Source: Bradyrhizobium sp. ISRA464
GTDB lineage: Bacteria > Pseudomonadota > Alphaproteobacteria > Rhizobiales > Xanthobacteraceae
Direction of reading: 5' to 3'
NCBI RefSeq assembly: GCF_029910095.1
Contig: NZ_CP094526.1
Coordinates: 7,688,001 to 7,752,000, forward strand
Length of the DNA stretch: 64,000 bases
Shown here: positions 17,080 to 25,869 of the stretch, piece by piece
Position numbering within the stretch: the stretch's first letter is position 1
How the letters are laid out: each line of letters opens with the position of its first letter
The notes under the pieces: generated by a model
The model's input: only the letters and a program-made list of their open reading frames with translations
The model's database searches: none
Told to the model about the DNA's origin: nothing
Position numbers and translations under genes: made by a program

Positions 17080-19187
17080 GCCGCCGCCACCGCGTTGCGC
17101 GACCGCTGCCGCCACTGCCACAGCACGAGCGCGGCAGCGAGCGTGAAGCCCGCGGTGTCCGAGAACGGGAAGTCGCCGAGCAGGCAGAGCGCGCCGGCCA
17201 AGGCCACGGCCAGTTCGATCAGGGTCAGCCGCGTGAACAGGAAGCCGATCGCGACCACGCCGAACAGGGCGATCGCGACCAGCGCCTTCAAGGTCGCGAG
17301 GGCCACTGCGCCGTAGAAGCCGAGCTGCGCGACCATCGGATCGTTGGTCTGCAGCATCAGCGCCGGCGAATAGACGAAGATGAAGGGAATGACGTAGCCG
17401 GCAAGCGCGATCCGCATTGCCTCCCAGCCGATCTTGTCGGGATTCTCCTTGGCGATCGGCGCCGCCGCAAGGGCCGCGAGCGCCACCGGCGGCGAGAGGT
17501 CGGCCATGATGCCGTAGTAGAACGCGAACATGTGGCTTGCGATCAGCGGCACGCCGAGTTTCGCCAGCGCGGGCGCCGCGAGCGCCGCGGTGATGATGTA
17601 GGTCGGGATGGTCGGGATGCCGGTGCCGAGCAGGATCGACAGCAGCATGGTCATGATCAGCGCCAGGAACAGGCTCTTGGCGCCGAGGCCGATGATCCAG
17701 CTGCCGAAGATGGTGCCGACGCCGGTCTGCGTCATCATGCCGATGATGGTCCCGACAATGGCGCAGGCCATGCCCACGGTGAGCGCCGACTTGGCGCTGT
17801 CGGCGAGCGAGTCGCGGCATGCGGCGAGCGTGGCGCGGCCGCCGCGGGTGATCGCGGCAATGGCGATCAGGCCGGTGACGATGCAGGCGACCGGAACGAT
17901 CTCGAGCCCGTTGCGCGAGACCGCCGCGACCACCAGTGCCAGCCCGATCCAGAAGATGTAGCGCAGGACGGTATTGGACAAACCGAGGGTGATGCTGGCG
18001 CCCAGGATCAACGCGACCGTCAGCGCAAGCCCCATGCTGCCGGCATAGAGCGGCGTGAAGCCCTCGAACAGCATGTAGACAAGCGCCGCGAGCGGCAGCA
18101 CCAGGTACCAGCGCGCCACCAGCGCCTTCCAGGCGCTCGGGATCTCCGAACGCTTCATGCCGACCAGGCCGTGCTTGCCGGCCTCGAGATGCACCATCCA
18201 GAACGCGGAGGCGAAGTAGAGGACCGCCGGGATCACCGCGGCCTTGACGATCTCCGAATAGGGAACGCCGAGCGTCTCCGCCATGATGAAGGCGACCGCA
18301 CCCATCACCGGCGGCATGATCTGTCCGCCCATCGAGGCGGTGGCCTCGACGCCGGCCGCGAAGGCGCGGCGATAGCCGAACTTGATCATCAGCGGGATCG
18401 TGAACTGGCCGACGGTCACGACGTTGGCGACGCCCGACCCCGAGATCGTGCCCATCATGCCGGAGGCGAACACCGCGACCTTGGCGGGTCCGCCGCGGGT
18501 CCGGCCGAACAGGCCCAGCGAGACGTCGGTGAAGAGCTGGATCATGCCGGCGCGCTCGAGGAACGAGCCGAACAGGATGAAGAGGAAGATGTACGTCGCC
18601 GAAACGTAGATCGGAACGCCGTAGAAGCCTTCGGTGCCGAAGGAGAGATGTGTGACGATCTGGTCGAAATCGTAGCCGCGATGATTCAACGGCGACGGCA
18701 GATACTGCCCGAAAAACCAGTAGAGCAGACAGGCGCCGCACATCAGCGGCAGCGCCGCCCCCATCAGCCGGCGCGTGCCTTCGAAGATCAGCACCGCAAG
18801 CAGCGTGCCCACCGCAAGGTCAGTGGTGGTGGGATCGCCGTCGCGGGCGATCAGGTCGGCGTAGAAGATCCACTGGTAGAGTCCGCAGAGGAAGCCGGCG
18901 CCGCCGATGATCCAGCTCAGCGCGCGGCCGAAATCGGTCTTCGCCGTGAAATTACCGATCAGGCCGAAGGTCAACAGGATCAGGAAGCCGACATGGACGC
19001 CGCGCACCACCTGGCTCGGCAGGTAGTTGAAGGCCGCGACGTAGAGCTGAAACACCGCAAACGCGAGCGCGATGGCGTAGGCCAAGTAACCCCAGCCGCC
19101 CGATCCGAACCCCTCCGGAAACCCGTGCTCGAAATTGTCGAATTCAACCTTGACGGGCTGTTGAGCGCCCTCGGCCTGCTGTTGCAT
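17076..19187 (-). CDS. TRAP transporter fused permease (TAXI type)
   Basis: The 703-residue membrane protein fuses the small four-helix (DctQ-like) and large (DctM-like) TRAP subunits. The large-subunit signatures GSGVANVVTVGQFTIPLMIKFGY, GIPTIPTYIITAALAAP and FYYGIMADLSPPVALAA are present. It imports organic acids or amino acids using an ion gradient together with the TAXI binding protein encoded 173 bases upstream. The DUF1850 gene overlaps its stop, so the group is translationally coupled. Confidence 0.92.
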   Translation of the reverse strand: MQQQAEGAQQPVKVEFDNFEHGFPEGFGSGGWGYLAYAIALAFAVFQLYVAAFNYLPSQVVRGVHVGFLILLTFGLIGNFTAKTDFGRALSWIIGGAGFLCGLYQWIFYADLIARDGDPTTTDLAVGTLLAVLIFEGTRRLMGAALPLMCGACLLYWFFGQYLPSPLNHRGYDFDQIVTHLSFGTEGFYGVPIYVSATYIFLFILFGSFLERAGMIQLFTDVSLGLFGRTRGGPAKVAVFASGMMGTISGSGVANVVTVGQFTIPLMIKFGYRRAFAAGVEATASMGGQIMPPVMGAVAFIMAETLGVPYSEIVKAAVIPAVLYFASAFWMVHLEAGKHGLVGMKRSEIPSAWKALVARWYLVLPLAALVYMLFEGFTPLYAGSMGLALTVALILGASITLGLSNTVLRYIFWIGLALVVAAVSRNGLEIVPVACIVTGLIAIAAITRGGRATLAACRDSLADSAKSALTVGMACAIVGTIIGMMTQTGVGTIFGSWIIGLGAKSLFLALIMTMLLSILLGTGIPTIPTYIITAALAAPALAKLGVPLIASHMFAFYYGIMADLSPPVALAALAAAPIAKENPDKIGWEAMRIALAGYVIPFIFVYSPALMLQTNDPMVAQLGFYGAVALATLKALVAIALFGVVAIGFLFTRLTLIELAVALAGALCLLGDFPFSDTAGFTLAAALVLWQWRQRSRNAVAAA

Positions 19188-19255
19188 GAATTAGTCCCCC
19201 GCCGTCCCCGCGACGCTGACTGCACCTGTCTGGCGCCTGGGCCGCGTCCGCCGTA

Positions 19256-19341
19256 CGTCATGCGCAGGCTCGACCCGCGCATCCATCGAAAAATCAACGT
19301 CTTTAGAAAGATCGATGGCCGGGTCAAGCCCGGCCATGACA
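19256..19341. repeat. GTCATGCGCAGGCTCGACC / GGGTCAAGCCCGGCCATGAC repeat
   Basis: This fills the gap between the TAXI binding protein and the permease. It has the form [GTCATGCGC..GACCCGCGCATCCATC] spacer [GATCGATGGCCGGGTCAAGCCCGGCCATGAC], and a half copy of its left end occurs at about 47160-47190. It could tune the mRNA ratio between binding protein and permease by stem-loop protection. Confidence 0.55.
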
Positions 19342-19360
19342 CCTGAACCGACGCCGTCTC

Positions 19361-20308
19361 TTACTTGATCAGGCCCTTTTCCTTGTAATAGCGGATCGCA
19401 CCGGGGTGCAACGGCACCGGGCTGCCGCTCGCAGCCGTCTCGAGCTTGATCTCCTTGCCCGCGGCATGAGCATTGGCGAGCTCCGGCAGCGATTCATAGA
19501 CCAGCTTGGTCATCTGATAGGCGAGATCGTCTGATACGGCGCTAGAGGTGACCAGATAGTTCACCACCGCCGCGGTCGGCACATCCTTGTCCTGGCCGGT
19601 ATAGGTGTTGGCCGGTATGATCACCGAGACGAAGGGCGGACCGATCTTGTCGACGGTCTCCTTCGGCACCGCCACCACGGTAATATTGGTCGAGGTCGAG
19701 AGGTCCTTCAGCGAGGCGACGCCGAGACCGGCGGATTGCAGCGTCGCGTTGAGCTGACGGTTCTTCATCAGGTCGACGGATTCCGCGAACGGCAGATACT
19801 CGACCTTGCCGAGATCCTTGTAGCTCATGCCGGCGGCCGCAAGGATCGCGCGGGAATTGAGCTCGGTTCCGGACTTCGGCGCGCCCACCGACAGGCTCCT
19901 GCCCTTGAGATCGGCCAGCGTCTTGATGCCGCTTTCGGCGGTCGCGACGATCTGGATGTAGTTCGGGTAGATCGCGCCGATCGTGCGCAGCTTGTCGAGC
20001 TTGGTCTTGAAGCCGGCTTCCGCATCGCCTTCCCAGGCTGCCTTCAGCGAATCACCGAGCGTGAACGCGATCTCGCCGCGGCCTTGCTGCAGCAGCACCA
20101 GGTTCTCCACCGACGCCTTGGTGGCCTGCACCTGGGTCTTCACGTTGGGGATCTTGTCGCCGTAGATCTTACCGATCGCGACGCCGAGCGGATAATAAAC
20201 GCCGGAGGTCCCACCCGTCAGCACGTTAATGAACTGCTCGGCCCGTGCGACAGGCGCCGACAAAACGCTGGCTACCACGATCGCAGCAGCCACCAACTTC
20301 GAATTCAT
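19361..20308 (-). CDS. TAXI-family TRAP transporter solute-binding protein
   Basis: The 315-residue periplasmic protein has a signal peptide ending ARA near residue 23. The TAXI pattern follows: INVLTGGTSGVYYPLGVAIGKIY at the start, TQVQATKASVENL, LSVGAPKSGTELNSRAIL, and a C-terminal KEIKLETAASGSPVPLHPGAIRYYKEKGLIK. It captures the substrate for the fused permease encoded next. ATG 20308 is preceded by GGGGAGAAT. The ligand cannot be told from sequence. Confidence 0.92.
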   Translation of the reverse strand: MNSKLVAAAIVVASVLSAPVARAEQFINVLTGGTSGVYYPLGVAIGKIYGDKIPNVKTQVQATKASVENLVLLQQGRGEIAFTLGDSLKAAWEGDAEAGFKTKLDKLRTIGAIYPNYIQIVATAESGIKTLADLKGRSLSVGAPKSGTELNSRAILAAAGMSYKDLGKVEYLPFAESVDLMKNRQLNATLQSAGLGVASLKDLSTSTNITVVAVPKETVDKIGPPFVSVIIPANTYTGQDKDVPTAAVVNYLVTSSAVSDDLAYQMTKLVYESLPELANAHAAGKEIKLETAASGSPVPLHPGAIRYYKEKGLIK

Positions 20309-20961
20309 GAGTATTATTCTCCCCTTGAGCCGGCCGGAAATTGGCCGGACACCCCCGCCGGGTCAACCCATCCAAACGACGCATGCATTGTCGCAGCCGC
20401 ATCGCGCCGCAATCGCGACCGGATGCGGGAACCCGGCGCGAAAAGGTTGAGGCACGGGCCCGACCCGCGAGGTATTACTTGCAGCCGTCCGAAACGCCCG
20501 TCGCGCGAGCGCTCGATGCGCTGAACGTCTTCCCTGCCGATGTGCGCGACGGGCTCGGCCCCCTATCTGACGATCGACCTGCTGACCGAGCGGAAGAGCG
20601 CAACGCACGGCTCGGTCACATGGACGCCTATAGGCCGACGCGCTCCACTCTCTTGAAAGATCACGATGCGATGCGCGCGGTGTAAGCACGCGATTGATTC
20701 GCGTCTGATTCGCGTCACGCCACGCAACTTGATGTTCAACAATGGCGCAGATTCACGCCGACGCGAGCGCATCAACACAGAGATTAACACCGTCCCTTGA
20801 TGAAACACGGCGACGTCGAATCCGGCGACGATCGTGAAGCCGTCAAATCGCGCTCATGAACGCCAGATGACGCATTTATTGCAGGCCGAGGTGCGACGTC
20901 ATGTGCCATTTCCCTCGCAATTTAATTCGAATTCGCGGCCTTAAGGTTAGCGAAGCAATGC
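20309..20961. other. 650-base gap with degraded sequence
   Basis: No intact gene is convincing here. The left 30 bases carry the ribosome site and promoter of the TAXI gene. The middle (about 20497-20625) holds an MFS remnant described separately. From 20700 to 20960 the sequence is less GC-rich and probably contains the promoter of the EAL gene. No repeat from the other families is seen. Confidence 0.5.
20497..20625 (+). pseudogene. remnant of an MFS transporter N-terminus
   Basis: Translation from 20497 reads PVARALDALNVFPADVRDGLGP. After a one-base frameshift in the C run at 20559-20563 it continues YLTIDLLTERKSATHGS. This is the opening of a major-facilitator family in which ALDALNFFLADVRDGLGPYLAIYLL is usual. 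The rest of the gene is missing. I infer a deletion relic; the match is from memory of the family and was not aligned. Confidence 0.55.
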
Positions 20962-22260
20962 ATGTATGATCCCGAAATTTCCATGATTGCCCGTGCCGCT
21001 CCGATGTACGACTCGCTCGGGGCTACTCCGAATAGGGCGGGCATGAATCACATCAGTCATATCGGATACGCACGAGCCGGCTGGTTCGGGCACCGCAAGC
21101 TGACACCGCGCGCATGCATCGCGGACAGCAAAAAACACCTGCGGACCTTCCTTGCGGAGGCACTTGAGGACCTCGGCTTCATCACCAGCGAATGCGGTCA
21201 GGCCGACGAACTTGACGCCGTATTGGACGCTGAACAACCCGATCTGCTCGTGCTCGGCGTGTACGTGGACGGGATCGAAGTCAGTAAAATTCTCGAGACT
21301 TTGGTGAGAAAGGAGTACGGCGGCAAGGTGCTCGTCATCGGCCGGCCGGACTCGATCATCGTCAAGGCGGTCAGACAGATAGGCGACGAATACAGTATCG
21401 CGATGCTACCGGCATTGCCGACACCTTTCAGCGCCGCAACGCTTCGTCACACCCTTGCGTCACTGATTCCGGCCGAACCTGCGCCAAGCCCGGCAGTCGA
21501 CGTCCCCGAAGCCTTGAAGGCCGGGTGGCTCGAGCTCTGGTACCAGCAAAAGATCCATCTCCGGACGTTGGCTCCAAGCGGAGCCGAGGCGCTGATCCGG
21601 ATGCGCCATCCCGCCTGGGGCATCGTTCCGCCTGCGTATTTCATTCCCGACGAGGGCGATCCGCACTTCCAGGCCCTGTCCGAATTCGTCATCGAGCGGG
21701 CGATCGAGGACTGGCGATATCTGATCGAGCAGAAGGGGCCGGTTGATCTCTCGATCAACCTGCCGATCTCCTTCCTTGCCAACGCCGATGCAGTGCGCGA
21801 GCTCTGTCGCCGGATGCCGGATCACCCGGCGTTCGCAGGCCTCCTGATCGAGATCGACAGCGCAGAGCTCATCGACAATCTGGACCTTGCGATCGATGTC
21901 GCCAGGCGCGTCCGCCTGCACAACATTGCGATCTCGATCGACAATGTCGGCGCCAATTGGCCATCTCTGCTAGGGCTCGAGACCTTTCCCTTTGTCGAAC
22001 TGAAGGTCGACCATCAATTCGTCACCGGCTGCGCGGATCAGCGTCTGAAGCAGACGGTGTGCCGCCGGATCGTCGAGCTGGCCCACGACAAAGGCGCGCG
22101 CGTCGTTGCGCAAGGGGTCGAGACACGCGCGGATTTCCTTGCCGCGCACGACCTGGATTTCGATCTGGTCCAGGGGTACCTGTTCGGCAAGCCGATGGGC
22201 CTCAGGAAGTTTGCGAGATCACGCCTGCAGCTTCCGGCCGAAAAGGACGTCGCGTCCTGA
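20962..22260 (+). CDS. degenerate receiver-EAL domain protein
   Basis: The 432-residue protein has a receiver-like domain (about residues 48-170) and an EAL domain (about 190-420). The receiver lacks its phosphoacceptor: PDLLVLGVYVDG has Gly99 where Asp is expected. The EAL domain keeps the signature E209-A-L (EALIRMRHP), N266, E297 and K348. However, the metal-binding DDFG is D327-N-V-G, and the VAEGVET glutamate is Gln384. It is therefore probably not a working c-di-GMP phosphodiesterase and more likely a binding or scaffold protein; this is inference. It has no membrane segment. ATG 20983 is an alternative start. Confidence 0.8.
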   Translation: MYDPEISMIARAAPMYDSLGATPNRAGMNHISHIGYARAGWFGHRKLTPRACIADSKKHLRTFLAEALEDLGFITSECGQADELDAVLDAEQPDLLVLGVYVDGIEVSKILETLVRKEYGGKVLVIGRPDSIIVKAVRQIGDEYSIAMLPALPTPFSAATLRHTLASLIPAEPAPSPAVDVPEALKAGWLELWYQQKIHLRTLAPSGAEALIRMRHPAWGIVPPAYFIPDEGDPHFQALSEFVIERAIEDWRYLIEQKGPVDLSINLPISFLANADAVRELCRRMPDHPAFAGLLIEIDSAELIDNLDLAIDVARRVRLHNIAISIDNVGANWPSLLGLETFPFVELKVDHQFVTGCADQRLKQTVCRRIVELAHDKGARVVAQGVETRADFLAAHDLDFDLVQGYLFGKPMGLRKFARSRLQLPAEKDVAS

Positions 22261-22272
22261 CGCAGGACCGCG

Positions 22273-22761
22273 TCAGGTCCGGGCGCTGCGATCAATTCCA
22301 CGCAGCGCCTCGCCGCGGGCGATCAACCGCTTGGCGTTCGAATAGGTCGGGACTTCAAGCAACGTTCGGCAGCAACGCCGTGGAGAGCCCTCGGCGAGGC
22401 CATAGTCCCGCTCGAGGCGCGTGACCGCCTCGTCGAGCCGGACGACATGGTGCGGCTCGGCGACCTTGGGCAGCGCGACGATGTCCGGACGCCCGCGCAT
22501 GATGGCGGCAAGGTCATCCATGCCATCCTGCTCAAGCGGATTGACGCGGACCGCGACGACCGCGCCCTCTTCCCGCCAGGCTGCATAGAGATCGGCGGCC
22601 AGCGTCCGCGCCTTCGGGCGCAGCGGCGGCGGGGTAAAGTCTTCCAGCTCGTGGATCAGAACGTCGGCGCCACTTGCGGCCGCGCGTTGCAGCACGTCCT
22701 CGTTTGCGCCTTCGAGAAACAGCCAGGAGCGACAGAGCGCGGCCGGGCGCGGCTTGCGCAT
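22273..22761 (-). pseudogene. eroded HpcH/HpaI aldolase (CitE-like)
   Basis: The N-terminal 130 residues (RSWLFLEGANEDVLQRAAASGADVLIHELEDFTPP, AVRVNPLEQDGMDDLAAIM, DIVALPKVAEPHHV) are clearly a CitE-type TIM-barrel lyase. The frame then breaks: at GGCTCTCCACGG the family sequence GSTALLPNV is found in another frame, consistent with a two-base insertion, and that frame stops at once. The residual frame ends at 22273, giving about 160 residues against roughly 280 for the family. The metal-binding C-terminal half is missing. It is very probably non-functional. Confidence 0.65.
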
Positions 22762-22780
22762 CACATCGCCCACGCCGTCG

Positions 22781-23269
22781 TCACTGGAACGTCATATCGA
22801 GGCACTTCGAGATGTCGGAGCCGAGCCCCGACGAGATGGTGATGCAGCCGCGGATCTTCTGGCTGTTGTTATCGCTCGCCCAGATCGCATAGCCGCCGGG
22901 GCCGAAGAACGAGTTGGTGTTCGGCGGCTCGGTCTCGGTGGCGTCGAACGAATAGTTGCCGTCGGTGTCGAAGATGCGCGGCTTCTTGGTGCAGCCGCCG
23001 TCGGCCTGAACGTTGATGACCTCTTTGTTGTCACGCGTCAGCGCCAGGGATACCTGGCAGCGGAAGTATTCCGAGGTCTTGGTGTTGAACAGATAGGCGT
23101 ACGACCTGCAGGTCGCAGTGTTGAGCTTGCCGGCCGAGAGGCCGCGGCTGCAGGCGATCCGCTGGTTATTGGAGAGCTTGAATTCGTCCGCCTGCGCGAC
23201 CGAAGCCAGCATTATCAACGACAGAGCGACACCGAAACCGATCTTCACGACGTGGTGCATACGAATCAT
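22781..23269 (-). CDS. exported protein of unknown function
   Basis: The 162-residue product has a signal peptide (MIRMHHVVKIGFGVALSLIMLASVAQA). The mature region has five cysteines (RIACSRGL, TATCRSY, FRCQVSL, GGCTKKPR, RGCITIS) plus one near the end (SKCLDM), so disulfides in the periplasm are likely. No family is recognised. ATG 23260 is an alternative start. It lies just upstream of the eroded aldolase on the same strand. Confidence 0.65.
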   Translation of the reverse strand: MIRMHHVVKIGFGVALSLIMLASVAQADEFKLSNNQRIACSRGLSAGKLNTATCRSYAYLFNTKTSEYFRCQVSLALTRDNKEVINVQADGGCTKKPRIFDTDGNYSFDATETEPPNTNSFFGPGGYAIWASDNNSQKIRGCITISSGLGSDISKCLDMTFQ

Positions 23270-23453
23270 CCCAAGGTGTGTTCTGGCAATGAACTGGTTG
23301 TAGACGGAAACGCGAAGATAGTCGCGAGGCGGAAAATCACAAAGCCGCTGACATGCGCGAGTGGCCGCGCCCATTGTCGTATTGACGGCTCAGCGACGTT
23401 CGTGATTTGTTCAAGATGCTGATACGACGCCATTTTTCGGCCGGAGGTGGATC

Positions 23454-23753
23454 ATGACGCATTTTTCAACCAGGACCTTTTTCGCGACAGCAGCCCTTAC
23501 CGCACTGACAACATCCGCCTTCGCCCAATCGGCGACGCCGTGGGAGCTGAAGACCGACATGGGCTATGCCTATGGCAAGGACGGCAAGACCTGGTCGTAC
23601 AAGATGGGCACCAACAATGCCGGCACGCTGTTGAAGGGAGCCAAGAAGGTGCCGAAGGGCACATTGTTCTTTATCGGCCAGAACGGCCAGCTCTACATGC
23701 GCTCCGGCCCCTATCTCGAGAGCGACGGCAAGTTCATGTTCGGATCCGAGTAG
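23454..23753 (+). CDS. small exported protein of unknown function
   Basis: The 99-residue product has a signal peptide (MTHFSTRTFFATAALTALTTSAFAQS). A short basic beta-rich body follows (GYAYGKDGKTWSYKMGTNNAGTLLKGAKKVPKGTLFFIGQNGQLYMRSGPY). CCGGAGGTG precedes ATG 23454 at good spacing. It is divergent from the cysteine-rich exported protein, so the two may share a regulatory region. No known domain was identified. Confidence 0.7.
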   Translation: MTHFSTRTFFATAALTALTTSAFAQSATPWELKTDMGYAYGKDGKTWSYKMGTNNAGTLLKGAKKVPKGTLFFIGQNGQLYMRSGPYLESDGKFMFGSE

Positions 23754-23795
23754 GACTCCAAACTCGCATCCATCCACCGTAGCGGCGGGTGACGA

Positions 23796-24995
23796 TCAGA
23801 ACGCAGCAGCCAGCTCCTTCGCACCGGGCTTGTTGCAGTTGTAATCCATTCGCTCGTTGGTCACCGCGAGCAGCTTCGCCACCGTGTTGTGGCGGATCGC
23901 AACGGGATTGCGCTCGTAACCCGAACGCTGGAAGAAGTTCGCGGTCGGCACCCGCTCGCGCATCGCCTGCGGCATGGTCACCATGTCGAGCCCGGTGCCG
24001 TCGCCGGTCAGATTCATCATCTCGAGTTCGGCAGCAGTGAGCGGCCGGTTGTAGCCCTTGCCGCGCGCGAAGATCACCGAGGTCAGCAGCTTGTGGGTTT
24101 GCAGCATCGGGCCGACGTCGATGTCGAGCACCATGGCGTGCACCGCCCAGCCCTGCGGGGTGTCGGCGAGCCGCTGATGCGCCGACCAGTCGTCCGGCAC
24201 CGTGCGCGTGAACGCGACCATCTTCTTCAGCACCGCGAGCTTGTGGTCCATCGCCTTGCGCGCCGGCCCTTGCAGGGCCGCAGCCCGTTCGGCCAGCGCC
24301 TTGATGAAGAGGTGGCCCTGCTCGGCGAACAGCTCGACGCTGTTGGTGGTGAGCAGCTGATTGTAGCCGACCGCGGTGGAAATGGCGCGCCTGCCGCCAT
24401 GCTCGATGCCCGACTGTACGTCGTAATTGCCGGTGCCGCCGGTCTCGAAAGAGTAGACCCGCACCGCCTGTTCCGGCGTAAGGCCCGCGGCCCGCGCATA
24501 TCGGGCATAGGCACGCTTGAACTCCATCTCGGAGGCGGGACGCTGCGGTGTGAACTGGAATTGCTCGGCGGCCGCCCGCACGAAATCCGCGACCAGTGGG
24601 ATCGGTTTGCGCGGCGGCCGCGGCCGCTCCTCTTCCTCCTCCGGCGCCGGATTCACCGGCCGCTTCGGTCCCTGATAGACCGGCGGCTGCTCCAGCACGT
24701 AGTCGTCGAGCGTGATCTGCACGCGGTCGCGGCGCTTGGCGTTGCGGGTGCGTCGCTTGTCGGCGATCGCGTTCCAGTAGGCGTCGGCCTCCTGCTCGAA
24801 GGCGGCGCGCGCCTCCAGATATTCCTTCAGCTTGCGGCGATATTCGGCGATCGCAAAGGGGGATACCGCCTGCGCCATCGCGTTCGCGGTGGCCGGCGGC
24901 AAAACGTGGGCCTCACTCGCCAACACGGACGGCGCGCCTGCAGTCAGCGCGAGTGCGACAAGGCCAAGGCACGGGCGAATCAATTGCGGGCGCAT
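23796..24995 (-). CDS. exported protein with lysozyme-like segment
   Basis: The 399-residue product has a signal peptide ending near VLAS (residue 27) and a charged coiled segment (YRRKLKEYLEARAAFEQEADAYW). A Pro/Glu-rich linker (PEEEEERPRPPRKP, about 115-130) follows, then a helical domain. In that domain, VYSFETGGTGNYDVQSG ... AISTAVGYNQLLTTNS resembles the Glu-containing active region of transglycosylases and lysozyme-like folds. I infer a possible peptidoglycan role in the periplasm but recognise no exact family. Confidence 0.6.
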   Translation of the reverse strand: MRPQLIRPCLGLVALALTAGAPSVLASEAHVLPPATANAMAQAVSPFAIAEYRRKLKEYLEARAAFEQEADAYWNAIADKRRTRNAKRRDRVQITLDDYVLEQPPVYQGPKRPVNPAPEEEEERPRPPRKPIPLVADFVRAAAEQFQFTPQRPASEMEFKRAYARYARAAGLTPEQAVRVYSFETGGTGNYDVQSGIEHGGRRAISTAVGYNQLLTTNSVELFAEQGHLFIKALAERAAALQGPARKAMDHKLAVLKKMVAFTRTVPDDWSAHQRLADTPQGWAVHAMVLDIDVGPMLQTHKLLTSVIFARGKGYNRPLTAAELEMMNLTGDGTGLDMVTMPQAMRERVPTANFFQRSGYERNPVAIRHNTVAKLLAVTNERMDYNCNKPGAKELAAAF

Positions 24996-25174
24996 GGTCC
25001 TCTTGTAGCAAGCGCGGGCGCGAAGTCAGCCCGGAATTCCGCGGGGCCGCGCGCGCCGCGATGCCGCGGAGTTGCGCCGCGAAAACAACATCTTTGCTGC
25101 ATCAACGCGGAGGCATGTGGCTCGCCCTGCCCGAAAGATGAACAGACAGTTACGCCGGCGCAATTCGAACCCCG

Positions 25175-25804
25175 CTATTTCCAGGCGAACACCGGCTGCT
25201 CCAGATCGGCGACGCGGGTGTCGCGCCCGGCCAGCACTTCGCGGAACTGATAGATCAGCGCCGCCGTCGGCGCATGGATGAGCTGGCCGCCGAGGCGGAA
25301 GCGGATCACGCGCCGCACGCTCTCGGGGATCGAGACGAAGGTGAAGGCGTCAGCGGCCTCGACCGCGTCCAGCCCGATGCGATGCACCGAAGCGACCTCG
25401 TCCGGGTTCGGCGCGATCTCGCCTGTCCTGCCCGCCCAGACCACGACCGGCGTGATCAGATAGCCGGAGCGTGTCGGGTAATCGTCGAGCATCCCGAGCA
25501 CGTCGTTCGCGCCAAACGAAAGTCCGAGCTCCTCGTGCAACTCGCGCAGCGCGGCCTGCGCCTGCGTCTCGCCGGCATCGCAGCGCCCGCCCGGCAACGC
25601 CCATTGCGCGCTGTGAGCGCGGAGGCTGGCGCTGCGACGGGTCAGCAGGAACGCGGTGTCATTGCCGTCATCGCCTTCGGTCAGCGCGATCGCGACCGCC
25701 GCACGCTTCAGCGTCGGTGCGGCGTCCGCCGGCGCCAGGCGTGTGAACGCGGCGCAGAGCTCTGCGATATTCCGCCGGGTGGCATCGTCAAATGTGTGGG
25801 CCAT
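25175..25804 (-). CDS. NUDIX hydrolase (CoA pyrophosphatase-like)
   Basis: The 209-residue protein has a complete Nudix box, GGRCDAGETQAQAALRELHEELGLSF, with the metal-binding REXXEE core. The preceding LLTRRSASLRAHSAQWALPGGR resembles the NudL/CoAse group that hydrolyses CoA and its esters. It is probably cytosolic. It is divergent from the thioesterase gene, with 65 bases between the two starts. Confidence 0.82.
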   Translation of the reverse strand: MAHTFDDATRRNIAELCAAFTRLAPADAAPTLKRAAVAIALTEGDDGNDTAFLLTRRSASLRAHSAQWALPGGRCDAGETQAQAALRELHEELGLSFGANDVLGMLDDYPTRSGYLITPVVVWAGRTGEIAPNPDEVASVHRIGLDAVEAADAFTFVSIPESVRRVIRFRLGGQLIHAPTAALIYQFREVLAGRDTRVADLEQPVFAWK

Positions 25805-25869
25805 TGATCTTGACTACAACAGTCCCGCGTTTGATGAAATGACCGCTAGCACATACCCACTTGCAACCA

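Noticed and set aside
16702..18741. Minus-strand open frame of 679 codons overlapping the TRAP permease
   Set aside because: Only the last 125 codons (DUF1850) are real. The rest is an out-of-frame shadow of the permease, rich in Arg/His, with no motif.
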